From NCBI GenBank assembly GCA_022828595.1, contig JAKGHH010000007.1:40672356-40736355 (forward strand): 64,000 bases of DNA, read 5' to 3'. This DNA is from Nelumbo lutea. Taxonomy: Eukaryota > Streptophyta > Magnoliopsida > Proteales > Nelumbonaceae. Of the stretch, positions 20,841 to 31,900 are shown piece by piece; position 1 is the first letter of the stretch; every line of letters starts with the position of its first letter. The position numbers were made by a program, and so were the translations under genes. Below the pieces are notes generated by a model. That model was not told the DNA's origin. It saw nothing but the letters and a program-made list of their open reading frames with translations, and ran no database searches.

Positions 20841-22740
20841 TGTTAGACAGTTTTGTATGCCCTTAGCTTCAATCAGAATGATGTACTTTATGAATTTATT
20901 GTAAATGAATAAAGATACATATTTGATTCATTTTCCCTTGGTATGTTTCTGTGTAATACCCTTAAACTGGACACTTAATGAGACTCGTGTTAGTTTAGAA
21001 TGTTCACAGCTAGTGGGTCGGTCTGGGGAGACCTATCCTGACAAGGCTGACACTGTGGTGCCACCAAGTCGGTTGGCATGGCTTGTCTCAGCTGCCGGAG
21101 TGAGACCCTTGGCACATACAGTGTAGGATTAATTGAATCTTTCAACTGGACCAGATTTCCAGTATTGCCCTGGACCTTGGAGATTGATGGGCAAAATTGG
21201 AAAGTTACACCCGACCCCTAGACTCGATTATGATACTGCACTAGGTGTCAGATTGGGCTATCTTTGATGTACCATTCAGTGAGATCCTTTGCGGGGGTCA
21301 TAACCTGGGTATGTTGGGACAGTTTAAGAATTCATCTGAGTGGGTGATCATAGTGACAGGATCAACCCCTTTGTCGGACAAAGGTAATGATCAGGGATGC
21401 ACTCTCACTGATGGAAACCAAGACTGCCGGCAGCCAATTTCAATCGTTGAGATTTGTTTTGCAAAATATATTTTATATAAGATATAAAAGTATATATGTA
21501 TGGTTTCTAAATTGTTTAAAAGAAGGTTTTAATTCCCGGGATCCATATGAGTGGAGAGTGCAACACTGTTCCTTGCAGCCGAGGGAGAGGTCCTCTCTTG
21601 TCGGGCAGTGTATGATCATTATGGGCTAAGAGGTTAAGTGTAAGACCATTGAGGATAATGCCTGATGGGCTAATCTTGCATCTGCCCACAGTCACTGGGT
21701 GTTACAAGGTGGCTTGGCCCAGGGACCACTTAGTGTAAGTGTTGGGCCCATAGAGCTCATTTGATGGGTTTCAGGGGGTACACTGTCTTCAGCAGTGCAT
21801 TCGACCAGGCCTTGTTACAAAGGCTGGGCTGACCCCATGTGGCTGATGTGTAGATCAATGCTTGGGTCCCATGCCATACAAGGAAGCCCAACTGGGCAGC
21901 AATTTGGAAGGTTTTTTTGAGTACATAACCTTAATGGGCCTTAAGCCCATTTCGAACTAGGCTGATTTGATCAGTCATTTAAAGGGGGCGAATTCTGAAG
22001 TGGGTCAGCTGAAAGGATTGGGCTTAGACCCTATCCACTCAGAGAGTCCAAGATCTAAATAAGATTTAGATCTGGAAACCTCCTAATTAGATTAGGAAAC
22101 AGCTGATCTGATCTGCAGATAAGATAAGGATTATCCCTTATCACTAAGGTACTTCTAACCCAAATATGATTTGGATTAGCAACTCCTAATCTGATTAGGA
22201 GCTGATCCCTTTAAGATTATAAAAGGGGAAGGGGGCGGCAGCCTTGAAGAACACAATAAGATCAATAGCATTCTTCTCTTTAAGAAAGAGAGATTGAGAG
22301 ATTTCCTGCATACTACAAATTCTCTTCTGCCGCCACCTTCCTGCCATTGCCATTCCTTCAGTTCGATCTCCAGTTCTTGGGAGCAATCAAGATTGGATCT
22401 TGATTTCAATCTTTTGGGAAAGGATTGATTGGAGCTGTACTCACAAGCCGTCCAGTTGATTCTTGCGAAGGGTCAAGTTCTTTTGAAGAACATTGCTGAT
22501 TCTGCTCCATCCTTCACTGCGCCATCTTCAGTGGGAGCTGATTTTGGATCCTTCCTTGGGCGTGAACACCTCCATTGGGAGATAGTATTTCTCCGTTTAT
22601 GGTTCAAGATTGATCCTTGAAAATATGATTTTCTAAATAGGGAATACGATTCCCAGTTGAAGGGAGAGATAAAATTTTTGAAATTCGCCCCTTATTCCGC
22701 AATCTCTGGGCATCCATAGGATGGATCTCTCATCCCTTCA
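20841..22740 (+). repeat. Solo copia LTR nested in Copia-2 (second)
   Basis: Starts TGTTAGACAG and ends CATCCCTTCA. Flanked by an exact 5 bp target duplication TTAAC at 20836-20840 and 22741-22745. The empty site is seen in the Copia-3 leader near 50640 (caattaactactg). Very similar to the LTR at 17168, apart from a roughly 50 bp deletion near 22596. Confidence 0.95.
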
Positions 22741-23644
22741 TTAACTGCTGTAAAGCCCATTGAATAGCCCATTTGAAATCCATAACATTAACAATTAATG
22801 TCTAGTAGGTGTATGGGCTGAATTGCAGTAAGTAGTTCGGCCCATATAGCTTTTCTCACAAGTGTGGGCTTTTGCAGTTTTAACCTTTTAAAATTGGGCT
22901 TTACAGGTGGGCCAAATTAATCCCTGTAATTGAACATCAGATTTGGAACAAAAAGTGCGAGAAAAATGGACTAAAAAACAATCCCCTTTGAACCCCAGAT
23001 TCGGTCCAAACAGTTTTTGTCCAATCTAGTATGAAATGGTCCGAAACTGATTTTCAATTCAAGAATTAATTCATGAAAGATCTAAAATTAATAATTTTGA
23101 TTTTAAGCAATCACAAATCAACTATGGACTGTTCGCACCACCTGCAAAACAGAGGTTAATCACTAGGGTTGCAGTTTCACAAACTGCAAATCGCAGATAG
23201 CGATTTCTCCATCTGCAAATCTCCAGCGCCGCCTTCTTCTTCCTTCTTCTTCAATCAAGAAAAAAATAAAAAACAAAAATCCTATTTATATTAATTTATT
23301 ACATTCTTGATCAAATCCTATACATTTAGTCTAGAAAAAAAAAATAAAAAAAAATTATTTACAGAGCGAATTGAATAAAATAAATAAAAAGGGTGCGCAG
23401 ACCATCTGCGCCAAAACTGCACTGCGATCTCCAGGTTCGAACAATCCATTAAATCAAAAAATAAATAAAGAACAATTCTAAATAAATTTTGGATTTAATA
23501 AAATTAATTTCAGATCAATCACCCTCAACAAGAAACTATTTCTTGAAAAAAGAGAAAGCAATTTGTGTAGATCTTAGCAGAACATCTTCTGTCCATCTGC
23601 GTAGGGTCAGATCTGATTTTCTTTTGGTTCAAGATTCGAACCTG
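22741..23644 (-). other. Copia-2 noncoding leader, part 2
   Basis: No gene. Matches 50646-51520 of Copia-3. Includes A-rich stretches near 23260-23360. Confidence 0.8.
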
Positions 23645-23658
23645 TGGCTCTGATACCA
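23645..23658 (-). promoter_or_regulatory. Copia-2 primer-binding site (tRNA-iMet type)
   Basis: Minus strand TGGTATCAGAGCCA directly after the 5' LTR. TGGTATCAGAGC is complementary to the 3' end of plant initiator tRNA-Met, the usual copia primer. The same site is at 51521-51534. Confidence 0.93.
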
Positions 23659-23659
23659 C

Positions 23660-25112
23660 TGAAAGAATGGTAGGATCCGTCCAATGGATGCCAAAGGTTG
23701 TGGAATGGGTGGGCGAATTTCAAAAATTTTCCTACCTTCTCCCATTTGGGAATTGTATTCCTTAAATTTAGAATACAATATTCAAAGATCCTACTTGAAC
23801 CATAATCGAACCATATCTGAACCAAAAGGAAAAATGGAGGATTATACCTGATCTGGAGAAATAGTATCTCCCAAAATTGGTGTTCACGCCCAAAGAAGAC
23901 ACCAAGATCTGCTCCTGCTGAAGATGACACAACTGTGGGTGGAACGGAACCAGCAAAATGCGTCCTACACACTGGATCCTTCGCAAGAACCCCTTGGAAA
24001 CTTTGAACACCGAATCTTTTTCAGTCTTTCTTGCAAAATTGATGTCAAGAACTGATTTCTTGACTTCCTATTGCTGCAAAGATCAAATCTTGCAATAGGG
24101 AATGGCGGCGACTGGAGGAGAACTCCTGGGATGAATATGGATGAACTGCTTCTCTTCTCTCTGGAGTCTGTATGAGATCTAATCTCAGTTTGCAGGATAA
24201 TTTCTTGCATACTAAAACCCTTGGTTCGAAATATGATATCTTTCTCTTAGGGTTTCTCCTCTTTTCTTCTTGATTAAGAAACCTCCTAATTAGGAGTTAT
24301 CCCAATCCAAATCAGTATTTGGATAGGGGATTATCTTAATCCTATCTGCAGATTAAGTTAGCTTACTCCTGATTTTATCAGGAGGTTACCAGATTCAAAT
24401 CTGATTTCAATTTGGTATCCTAGAGTGGATAAGGTTAAAGGCCCAATCTTTTTACTAACATTAATTTTAGATTCACCCCATAGATGGGTAATCATATCAA
24501 TCCAGCTCAAAATGGGCTTTTGGCCCATTAAGTATTTAGTGCTTAACTAGTCTCCAATCTGCTGCCCAGTTGGGCTTCTTTGTATGGCGTGGGACCCAAG
24601 CATTGATCTACACGCCAGCCACATGGGTTCAGCCCAACCTTTATTACAAGGCCTAGCCGAATTCACTAAAAAGATCAGTGAACCCCTGAGCCTATCACAT
24701 GGACCCTATGGGCCCAACACTTACATTAAATAGTCCCTGGGCCAATCCATCTTATAAAAACCTAGGGACTATGGGCAGGTGCAAGATTAGCCCATCAAGT
24801 ACTATCCTAAATGGTCTTACACTTAACCTCTTAGCCCTTAATGATCAAGCACTGCCCAACAGAGGACCTCCCCCTCGGCTGCAAGGAACAGTGCCACACT
24901 CTCTACTCACATGGATCCCGGGAATTAAAACATTTGCAAACATTTCAAAAACGTACATATACATATATACATATATATATTAATTTTGCAAAACAAAATT
25001 CCGATGATTGAAATCAACTACCGGCAGTTTGGTTTCCATCAGAGAGAGTGACTTTCCCAATCATTACCCTTGTCCGACAAAGGGGCTGATCCTGTCACTA
25101 TGATCACCCACT
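23660..25112 (-). repeat. Copia-2 5' LTR, truncated
   Basis: Runs from the terminal CA next to the primer site to about 25112, where similarity to the other LTRs stops after tgatcacccact. The first ~450 bp of the LTR (element orientation) are lost. Confidence 0.9.
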
Positions 25113-25633
25113 ATTCCCGATCACCATCCTTCATGTGCAGTTCACCCTAAACCCTAATTTAAAATTTGGATAACAAGATCCTTTAGGGAGCCTCACATTT
25201 GGTTCAAAGGTGTGCTGAATTTTAGGGAAGCTTGTAATTACTTGCCATAACTGGCGTTTGGTGTCTAAGGAAAGAGTTAAATGGCTAAGCCCAAGCAGGT
25301 CTTGTGGTTACTTAATTAGGTCCTTGTGAGAGGAAGGGGAGCCTCCCACATCCCCACCTCTTACCTGGCTAACCAAAGGAAGTGTAATTCCAAGTGAACC
25401 TAAGAGGATTCAAATTGGTTGGACCACTAGTTTAGGAAACCTTATGTCAACCCATAGGTCGTGTGTGTTAATTGCTTGCATTTTTTTAAAATATAAAATT
25501 TAAACTTCAGCAATTTAAATTTTAAAATCTGAATTTGAATTTAAATTCCAAAAATTTAAATTTCAAATTAAAAAAAGAAAAAAACCAAAAACAAATTTAA
25601 AAAAAAATTAAAAACAAAATAAAAAAAAAATCA
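25113..25633 (+). other. Gypsy-C leader
   Basis: No credible gene. AT-rich toward the right end, with A-runs around 25560-25630. Its left edge is the Copia-2 junction. Confidence 0.6.
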
Positions 25634-26590
25634 ATGGTCGGTCTCTGGGGAATGAGAAACTACTTCCAACCTAAGCCACAGAAAGATTGGAACCATGTGT
25701 ATCGACAACTGGACAAGATCAATGGGTGGCCCAAAGACTTGACCAAGTACTTGGATGTCGTCAACAATTTAGCCCTCCCAACCTTGTCATCTTGCCCAAC
25801 ATGTTCCATCGGAGCAAGCCCGACCCATCATGTTTGTCAGTGTCCTACGGTGGGCCCATGTCAACTGGTCATTCCAGAGCAAGTACATGCAGCTAACAGA
25901 ATTCTCCAAACCAATGTTAACCCATCCTTTAGTCCATATAACCCTAGGTGGGAAAATTAGCCCAATTTCGCTTATTGGGCCCAAGCCCAAGAAACCACTT
26001 TGCTAGATGTGCACTCTCAATGGTTTGAAACCCAAACTCACTTTGAGTACAATGATTACCCTAGGACTCAACCAACTCAGCCATGTCAAACCTCCCCTCA
26101 GCCTTATCAAACCGATTCACTTGATGATATGTTTTTGCAGCTCCAACAACTAATCTTAACTCAATAGCAGTCCATCGAAAGATTAGAGAGCCAAGTAATT
26201 CATCTCATGAAAGCTAACTTGCAGTGGGAAAATGATTCAATTCTTAGTCAGCCAATTGCAAACCCCAGAAATGAATCCCTAGGTATTCCCCAATACCAAG
26301 ATCTTACAACCTCTAATGTCCCATACTTAGAAAATGTTGAAGAAATCTCAACTCTTCAAAGGGAGGAAAAGTGTGAAGATCTATATGAGTTTGGAAGTCC
26401 TTCTACCTACCCAGAACAAGATTGTTGTATAATAAATATAAACCCCAGAGAAACCGGATCGGTCGTAGCGGATGACCCGATGAAGGAAGCTAATGTTTTA
26501 ACAAAGTCTCCACACACATTATAGTCTTGGCCTACTGTTGAACCTCTCCTAGAGCTAAAGAATGAACCACCCGTTCCTTCTCTTGAATCT
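25634..26590 (+). pseudogene. Gypsy-C gag C-terminal remnant
   Basis: Starts within gag: a Cys/His knuckle-like stretch CPTCSIGASPTHHVCQCP, then EQVHAANRILQTN and YNPRWEN, phrases found in gag of Athila-like elements, then a Gln-rich segment. The capsid core and the aspartic protease expected before RT are absent; there is only about 0.6 kb between the knuckle and the RT lead-in ELKPLPDSLKYVFLGPDQT. Stops near 25958, 26164 and 26522. Confidence 0.75.
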
Positions 26591-27700
26591 CCTCCGCAAC
26601 TAGAATTAAAACCCTTGCCAGACTCCCTTAAGTATGTGTTTCTAGGACCTGACCAAACACTACCAGTAACTATAGTAGCTGATTTAACCCCTATACAAGA
26701 AGAGAAACTGATTGATGTCTTAAAAGAGTATAGGTGCCATTGGTTGGTCGGTGGCTGACCTGAAAGGGATTAGTTCATCCATTTGTATGCACCATATTTA
26801 TACGGAGGAGGGTGCCAAACCAAGTAGGGAAATGCAAAGGTGGTTGAACCCAAATATGAGAGAAGTGGTCAAGCAAAAAGTAGTCAAGTGGTTGGATGTG
26901 GGTATTATCTACCCAATTTCAGATAGCAGTTGAGTAAGTCCTACGCAAGTGGTGCCTAAGAAGGGTGGACTCACCGTGGTCACCAGTGATCAAGGTGAAG
27001 TGATCCCTACCCAGTTTACCATGGGATGGCGAGTATGAATCGACTTTTGGAAACTCAACATAGTCAAGAAAAAAGACCACTTTCCTCTACCCTTTATTGA
27101 CCAGATTCTAGAAAAACTTGTAGGGCAAAAATATTTATGCTTCTTAGCTGGGTATTCTGGGTATAACCAAGTAGCCATTTACCTTAAAGAGCAAGATAAA
27201 ACTACTTTCACCTGTCCATATGGAACATTTGCCTTTCGAAGAATGCCGTTTGGATTATGTAATTCACCAGCAACCTTCTAAAGGTGCATGATGGCAATTT
27301 TCTTGGAAATTGTAGGTGACTTTCTAGAAATATTTATGGATGATTTCATTTTCTTCAGGGACTCCTCTGAAACTTGTCTTGAACACTTATGAAAAGTTCT
27401 TCAATGATGCATCAAGACAAACTTGGTACTCAGTTGGGAGAAGAGTCACTTCATGGTCCAAGAGGAGATTGTCTTAGGCCACCTCCCACCTCTATCAAGC
27501 AAATCCACTCATTTCTCAAACACGTTGGTTTCTATTGTAGGTTCAATAAGGACTTTTCCAAGATATCTAGGCTTTTGTGCAATCTTTTGGCAAAGGATGT
27601 CCCGTTTAATTTCGACAAGGCTTGTCTTAAGGCTTTCGATTATCTGAAAGAGGCACTGACCAAAGCCCCAATTTTCCAACCTCCCGACTGGTCCTTTTGA
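26591..27700 (+). pseudogene. Gypsy-C reverse transcriptase
   Basis: RT domain with ISDSS near the start, MPFGLCNSPATF and the catalytic FMDDF box (about 27333-27347; the YxDD Tyr is Phe, as is common in this lineage). The frame changes several times and stops occur at 26758, 27288 and 27390. Converts element RNA to cDNA when intact. Confidence 0.88.
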
Positions 27701-28060
27701 AATAATGTGTGATGCCTCTGACTATGCCATTGGAGCAATTTTGGGACAAAGGGTGAATAAATGTCCTATAATAGTATATTATGCTAGTCACACCCTATCT
27801 GAGGCTCAATTGTTAGCTGTAGTGTTTGCTCTAGAAAAGTTTTTCCCGTACCTATGGGGCACCAAAGTGGTTGTCTACTCAGATCACTCGGCCTTATGAC
27901 ATTTGTTGTCTAAGAAAGAGGCCAACTTAGGCTTATCAGATGGATCCTTATTTTGCAAGAATTTAACCTTGAGATTCGGGACAAAAAGGGCTCTAAAAAT
28001 GTAGTAGCTAATCATCTGTCCCGAATTCAAATTGAAAAGAGTGAGCCTGTCCATGACTAG
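27701..28060 (+). pseudogene. Gypsy-C RNase H
   Basis: RNase H of the RT_RNaseH type: MCDASDYAIGAILGQR, then YYASHTLSEAQ running straight into LLAVVFALEKF, and YSDHSAL. The family normally has about eight residues between EAQ and LLAVV, including the catalytic Glu of a TTEKE-like motif; they are missing here by an in-frame deletion. Stop at 27898. Confidence 0.85.
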
Positions 28061-29408
28061 TCCTTCCCAGATGAACACCTCTTAGTTGTCTCTCATAGTG
28101 CTCTCCCGTGGTATGCTCATATTGTCAATTACTTAGCAGTAGGTAAAATTCCCGAGGGGTTGTCTAGGAATGAGAAAGACAGATTCTTTTCTCAACTCAA
28201 ATACAACTTTTGGAAAGATCCCGAGCTTTTTTGTATATGTTCGAATCAAGTGATCTGGCATTGTGTCCCCAAGTCTGAACACCAAAGCATCCTCAACTTT
28301 TGTCACACTCTCACTTGTGGGGTGCACTTTTCGGGAAAGAAAATTGTGGCCAAAGTTCTGTAGAGTGGTTTTTACTGGCCGAGTTTATTTAAGGATGCCC
28401 ATGTCTTTAGCCAAAATTCCCTGAGATGCTAATTTGTCGAGAATATGTCCCATAGAGACGTGATGCCACTTAACCCTATTCTAGCTATAGAAATCTTTGA
28501 TGTTTGGGGTATTGATTTCATGGGACCATTTTCGCCATCATCTGGTCACGAATACATTATGGTGGCCAATAATTATGTGTCAAAATGGATTGAGGTAGTA
28601 GAAACCCAGACCAATGACCACAAAGTTGTAATGAAATTTGTTCGAAAGACACATTTTCTCTAGTTTTAGGTGTCCACGAACAATCAATAGTGATGTGGGA
28701 TCACACTTTACTAATGCACAATTCCGTGCTTTGCTCCGTAAATACGAAATCACCCATAAGATAGCAACCCCCTACCATCCCTAAATGAATGGTCAAGTGG
28801 AAATATCCAATAGGGAAATTAAAAGCATTCTACAAAAGTCTATTAGGCCCGACCGAAAAAATTGGTCCGACAGACTAGATGACGCACTTTGGGTTTACCG
28901 GACTACTTACAAAACTCTCATTAGAATGTCTCCTTATAGGCTGGGTTTTGGTAATACATGTCACATTCTCGTCGAATTAGAACATCGGGCTTATTGGATC
29001 ATCAAAAAGTTCAATCTAGATTTAGGCCAAACGGGATCCCACCAAGCCCTATAATTAAGTGAATTAGAGGAATTGCACAATGAGGCCTACGAAAGCTTGC
29101 GCATTTATAAAGCCAAAACAAAAGCCTTCCATGATAAAAACATTTCAAGAAAAACTTTTGAACTGAACCAAAAGGTTTGGCTTTTTAATTCTAGGCTGCG
29201 TTTGTTCCCTAGTAAATTAAGGTCTAAATGGGATGGGCCATTTATTGTGGAAAAAGTGTTTCCGTATGGTGCAATTAAAATTGTTGATCCAAAGAATGGA
29301 AGCACATTCAAAGTCAATGGTCAAAGACTTAAACCATATGTTGAAGGAGTCTCTAAAAGCGGAAAGGTTGAGAAGATAAGCTTAAGTGATCCAGAGAGAA
29401 GTGAGTGA
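28061..29408 (+). pseudogene. Gypsy-C integrase
   Basis: N-terminal zinc-binding region (HTLTCGVHF ... degenerate CxxC) near 28300-28440; core with WGIDFMGPF (Asp), DVGSHFTNAQF (Asp) and [13 protein letters not shown] (Glu); then a C-terminal KLRSKWDGPFIVEKVFPYGAI and FKVNGQRLKPY. The last frame (29073-29408) is open to the natural end. Stops at 28663-28784 break the core. Confidence 0.88.
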
Positions 29409-30457
29409 ATGCGTTTGACTGAAAATGTTAAACTTAGCACTAGTTGGGAGGCAACCCAACATAGTTTTTAGTTGTTTTTAGGATTAGAGCTTTTGTTTCG
29501 TGATTCGAGACCAGTCGGCAGACCTTGAACCCCTTAGGAGAACTCTATTGATTGTTTTCTTTGGCCAAAGTCCCTTTGCATTAGCCTAGTCATGCCATTA
29601 GGGACAATGGCACTTAAGTTGGGGGTTGAAGAAAGAGAGAGAGAAAAATTGAAACAAAAATTTGAGAAGCTAAGCCTTTAAATATGTAGAATTAAAATTT
29701 CACTAGAAAATTTAAAATTTCTTTCCATTAAAAGAGATTTCCAAACAGAAAAAGTTAAGGAAAGTGATAAAAGAATATTGAATTTTGTAGAAATTGGTGG
29801 CAAGTGAAAGGAGTAAAAATTGGTCTTATTTGAATATTGCCGAAACCGTTTAAAAATTTTAAAATACTCTCAATTTTTCCCCAGACAAGATAAGAAGAGA
29901 AAGATGGAGAAATTAGACAAAAATTCTTTAAATTGTTAGAAACAGTGGACTGCCCTGAACAATGTTTCAGAAAAAAAATAAAAATAAAAGGTCAATGGAC
30001 ACCCTAAACTTAGTAACCGGGTCTCTTCACCTAAGTCAAGTGTTGAGATTCACACCAAATGGAAAAGGTAATGCCAAAGACACTTACCTAAAACTCAGTA
30101 AATGAGTCTCTTTACCTAAGGCAAGTGTCGATATCCGCATAAAATGGTGGAACGTAACAATAAAAATAAGTGTGGATATCAAGTTCAGGTTAGAAATCCA
30201 TTGTAATAAATGATAAGAATACCCACCTAATTTCAAATGAAAGGGTAAATAAGATTTTTAAGCCAAGTTTCTGCAATATTCAGAACAGAACTGTTTTATC
30301 CCTTAAGCCCAACCGATCTATACAAAGTTTGAGAATTTTGGAATCAGGATACTTGGCTAATTTTGTGAGGGATGATCTTGTAATGGGAACGATCTCTATG
30401 CTCAGTGTAATTTTAAGACTGCATTGGTAAGGGACCTTGCAATAGTTAAGTTGAGGT
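29409..30457 (+). other. Gypsy-C 3' noncoding region
   Basis: No gene. Has GTTGGGAGGCAACCCAAC (about 29442-29459), a partial inverted repeat often seen just after integrase in this group, and ttaggGACAATGGCACTTAAG followed by ttgggggttg at 29600-29630. An ~85 bp repeat (aaactNagtaa...gtctctt) occurs twice at about 30005 and 30089. Confidence 0.65.
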
Positions 30458-31900
30458 GTGTGATAACTCTGTATTTTGTTGCCTTAATGGGATCATTTCA
30501 GGGGTATTTTTGGCCTTAAAATAGTCAAAGTATGCCCTTTTCCTAGTTAAAATCAATATTGTGGCCTCTGAGCGTCTCTGTGCAAATTCTGTGAAAAAAT
30601 AGGGAAGTTACATGGCTGAAATACAATTTTTGGGAAGCTGGTGTGAAGTCCAGCTGAGAGAGGGGGTGTTTTTGTGAATAACTGAGAACAAGAGGGCGCC
30701 TCCTATCTGCTAAACCTAGTTTGGTGCCCCTCCTACTGTATTAGCATGCTTCCCTCTCATTAGCAAACCCTATGGTGCCTTCTAGCTCATTCTTTTCATC
30801 CTTAGCAAACCCTAGCTATCCTTAGCTGATCAATCTCCACCTTCCATCCCTTCTAATCTCCACCATTCATTTTGGGGCACCCTCTTTTTAGCTTTTTAAC
30901 CCTAGGGTACCACCTAACTTCTAATCCTCACCATTCAGCCCATAGTCATTAGATCTCAGCCCTCCATTCTATTTTCTATCTTAGCTATCCACTCTAGGGC
31001 ACCACCCACTCCTTTTAATCTCCACCCTCCGTTTCTGGGCGCCCAAATCTCATCCCTACATAATATTGGGCATCCTCTCTTTCTCTTCTCAATCTTAGGA
31101 TGAACCCAGAACCATCCTAACCCTTCATTAGAAACCTTAGGGTGCCCATATCTTTGCTAAAATCCAGTTGCCGCCCCCCTCTTTCTCTCTAATCCAAGTT
31201 GTGTCCACCCTTCTCTATAAAAAGGACCCAAGGGCTCTTGAGAAGGGGTTGGATTCTACCCCCAGGTAAGATGGAAGGCTGATCTTGAGAAGTTTTCCTA
31301 AGCCACTACTACTAGGCAAGAGGAGGGGTTACTACTTGCAGTTTTCCTAAGCCACTACTACCACCTCTGGATTCAAATCCTAACCAATTTACATTAGTTA
31401 TAGTTTTAATTTTTGTTGTTTCATTTCCAGTTCCGTTTTTTTTCTTTTTTGCAATTTACTTCCATTTAGTTTGATTTTTGTTTTCTTTTCTATAGACCTA
31501 GAATTCAGCCAGGTAAGATAGAAGGCCTAACTCGAGAAGTTCGATGGTCAAAGGAGAGATCCAGAGATTGCTACCTCTGATTAGATTATAGACTTTTTAT
31601 TTTGTTCCTTTTATTTATTTATTTTTGCTATTTATTCATTTTCTACACTTTTCAGTTCTAGCACTATTCGAATTTTATTTTAATGAATTTCAGTTTAATT
31701 AATTAAATTTTGTGTTGCTATAACTCTCAATTGTATTCTCTTTCCTAAATTTAAGTAAATAACGATTTTTTGCTCGCTTCCCTATAGATATGACCTGTTC
31801 TAACCATTTTCTGCATTTGTTATTGATTTAGAATCAGAAAAAAATTATAAATATTAAAACCGGTGTTCCAAAGTGGTTAACCACATGCTTCCACCAACAC
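30458..31900 (+). repeat. Gypsy-C 3' LTR
   Basis: Begins TGATAACTCTGTATTTTG near 30459 and matches the LTR stump at 12207-12256. A TATAAAAAGGA box is at about 31216-31226. It has a short internal repeat (tttcctaagccactacta at about 31286 and 31348; caggtaagat at 31264 and 31511). The right boundary, around 31900, was not fixed by a second copy. Confidence 0.65.

Larger units (their letters stand above)
12257..25112 (-). mobile_element. Copia-2: near-complete Ty1/copia element with nested solo LTRs
   Basis: Minus-strand element with 3' LTR, polypurine tract, RNase H, RT, integrase, protease, gag, leader, primer site and a truncated 5' LTR. Two plus-strand solo LTRs of the same family interrupt it (17168-19111, 20841-22740). 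Without them the internal region is about 5.6 kb. The 5' LTR is cut at 25112, where gypsy-C leader resumes. Coding frames contain stops and shifts. Confidence 0.93.
25113..31900 (+). mobile_element. Gypsy-C: Athila-like Ty3/gypsy element
   Basis: Plus-strand element with leader, gag remnant, RT, RNase H, integrase, 3' noncoding region and 3' LTR. Its 5' LTR is represented only by 12207-12256; the rest of that LTR and the primer site are lost at the junction with Copia-2. The RT phrase ADLKGISSSICMHHIYTEEGAKPSREMQRRLNPNM-like sequence is typical of the Athila/Tat branch. Multiple stops. The 3' end is approximate. Confidence 0.85.

Noticed and set aside
17168..22740. The two plus-strand copia LTRs as 5' and 3' LTR of one plus-strand element.
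   Set aside because: The DNA between them is minus-strand Copia-2 gag and leader, continuous with sequence outside, and each LTR has its own target duplication (GAAGT/AAAGT and TTAAC).
23645..23658. Part of a tRNA-Met gene on the minus strand.
   Set aside because: Only the 3'-complementary primer word is present, at the expected position next to an LTR; no cloverleaf surrounds it.
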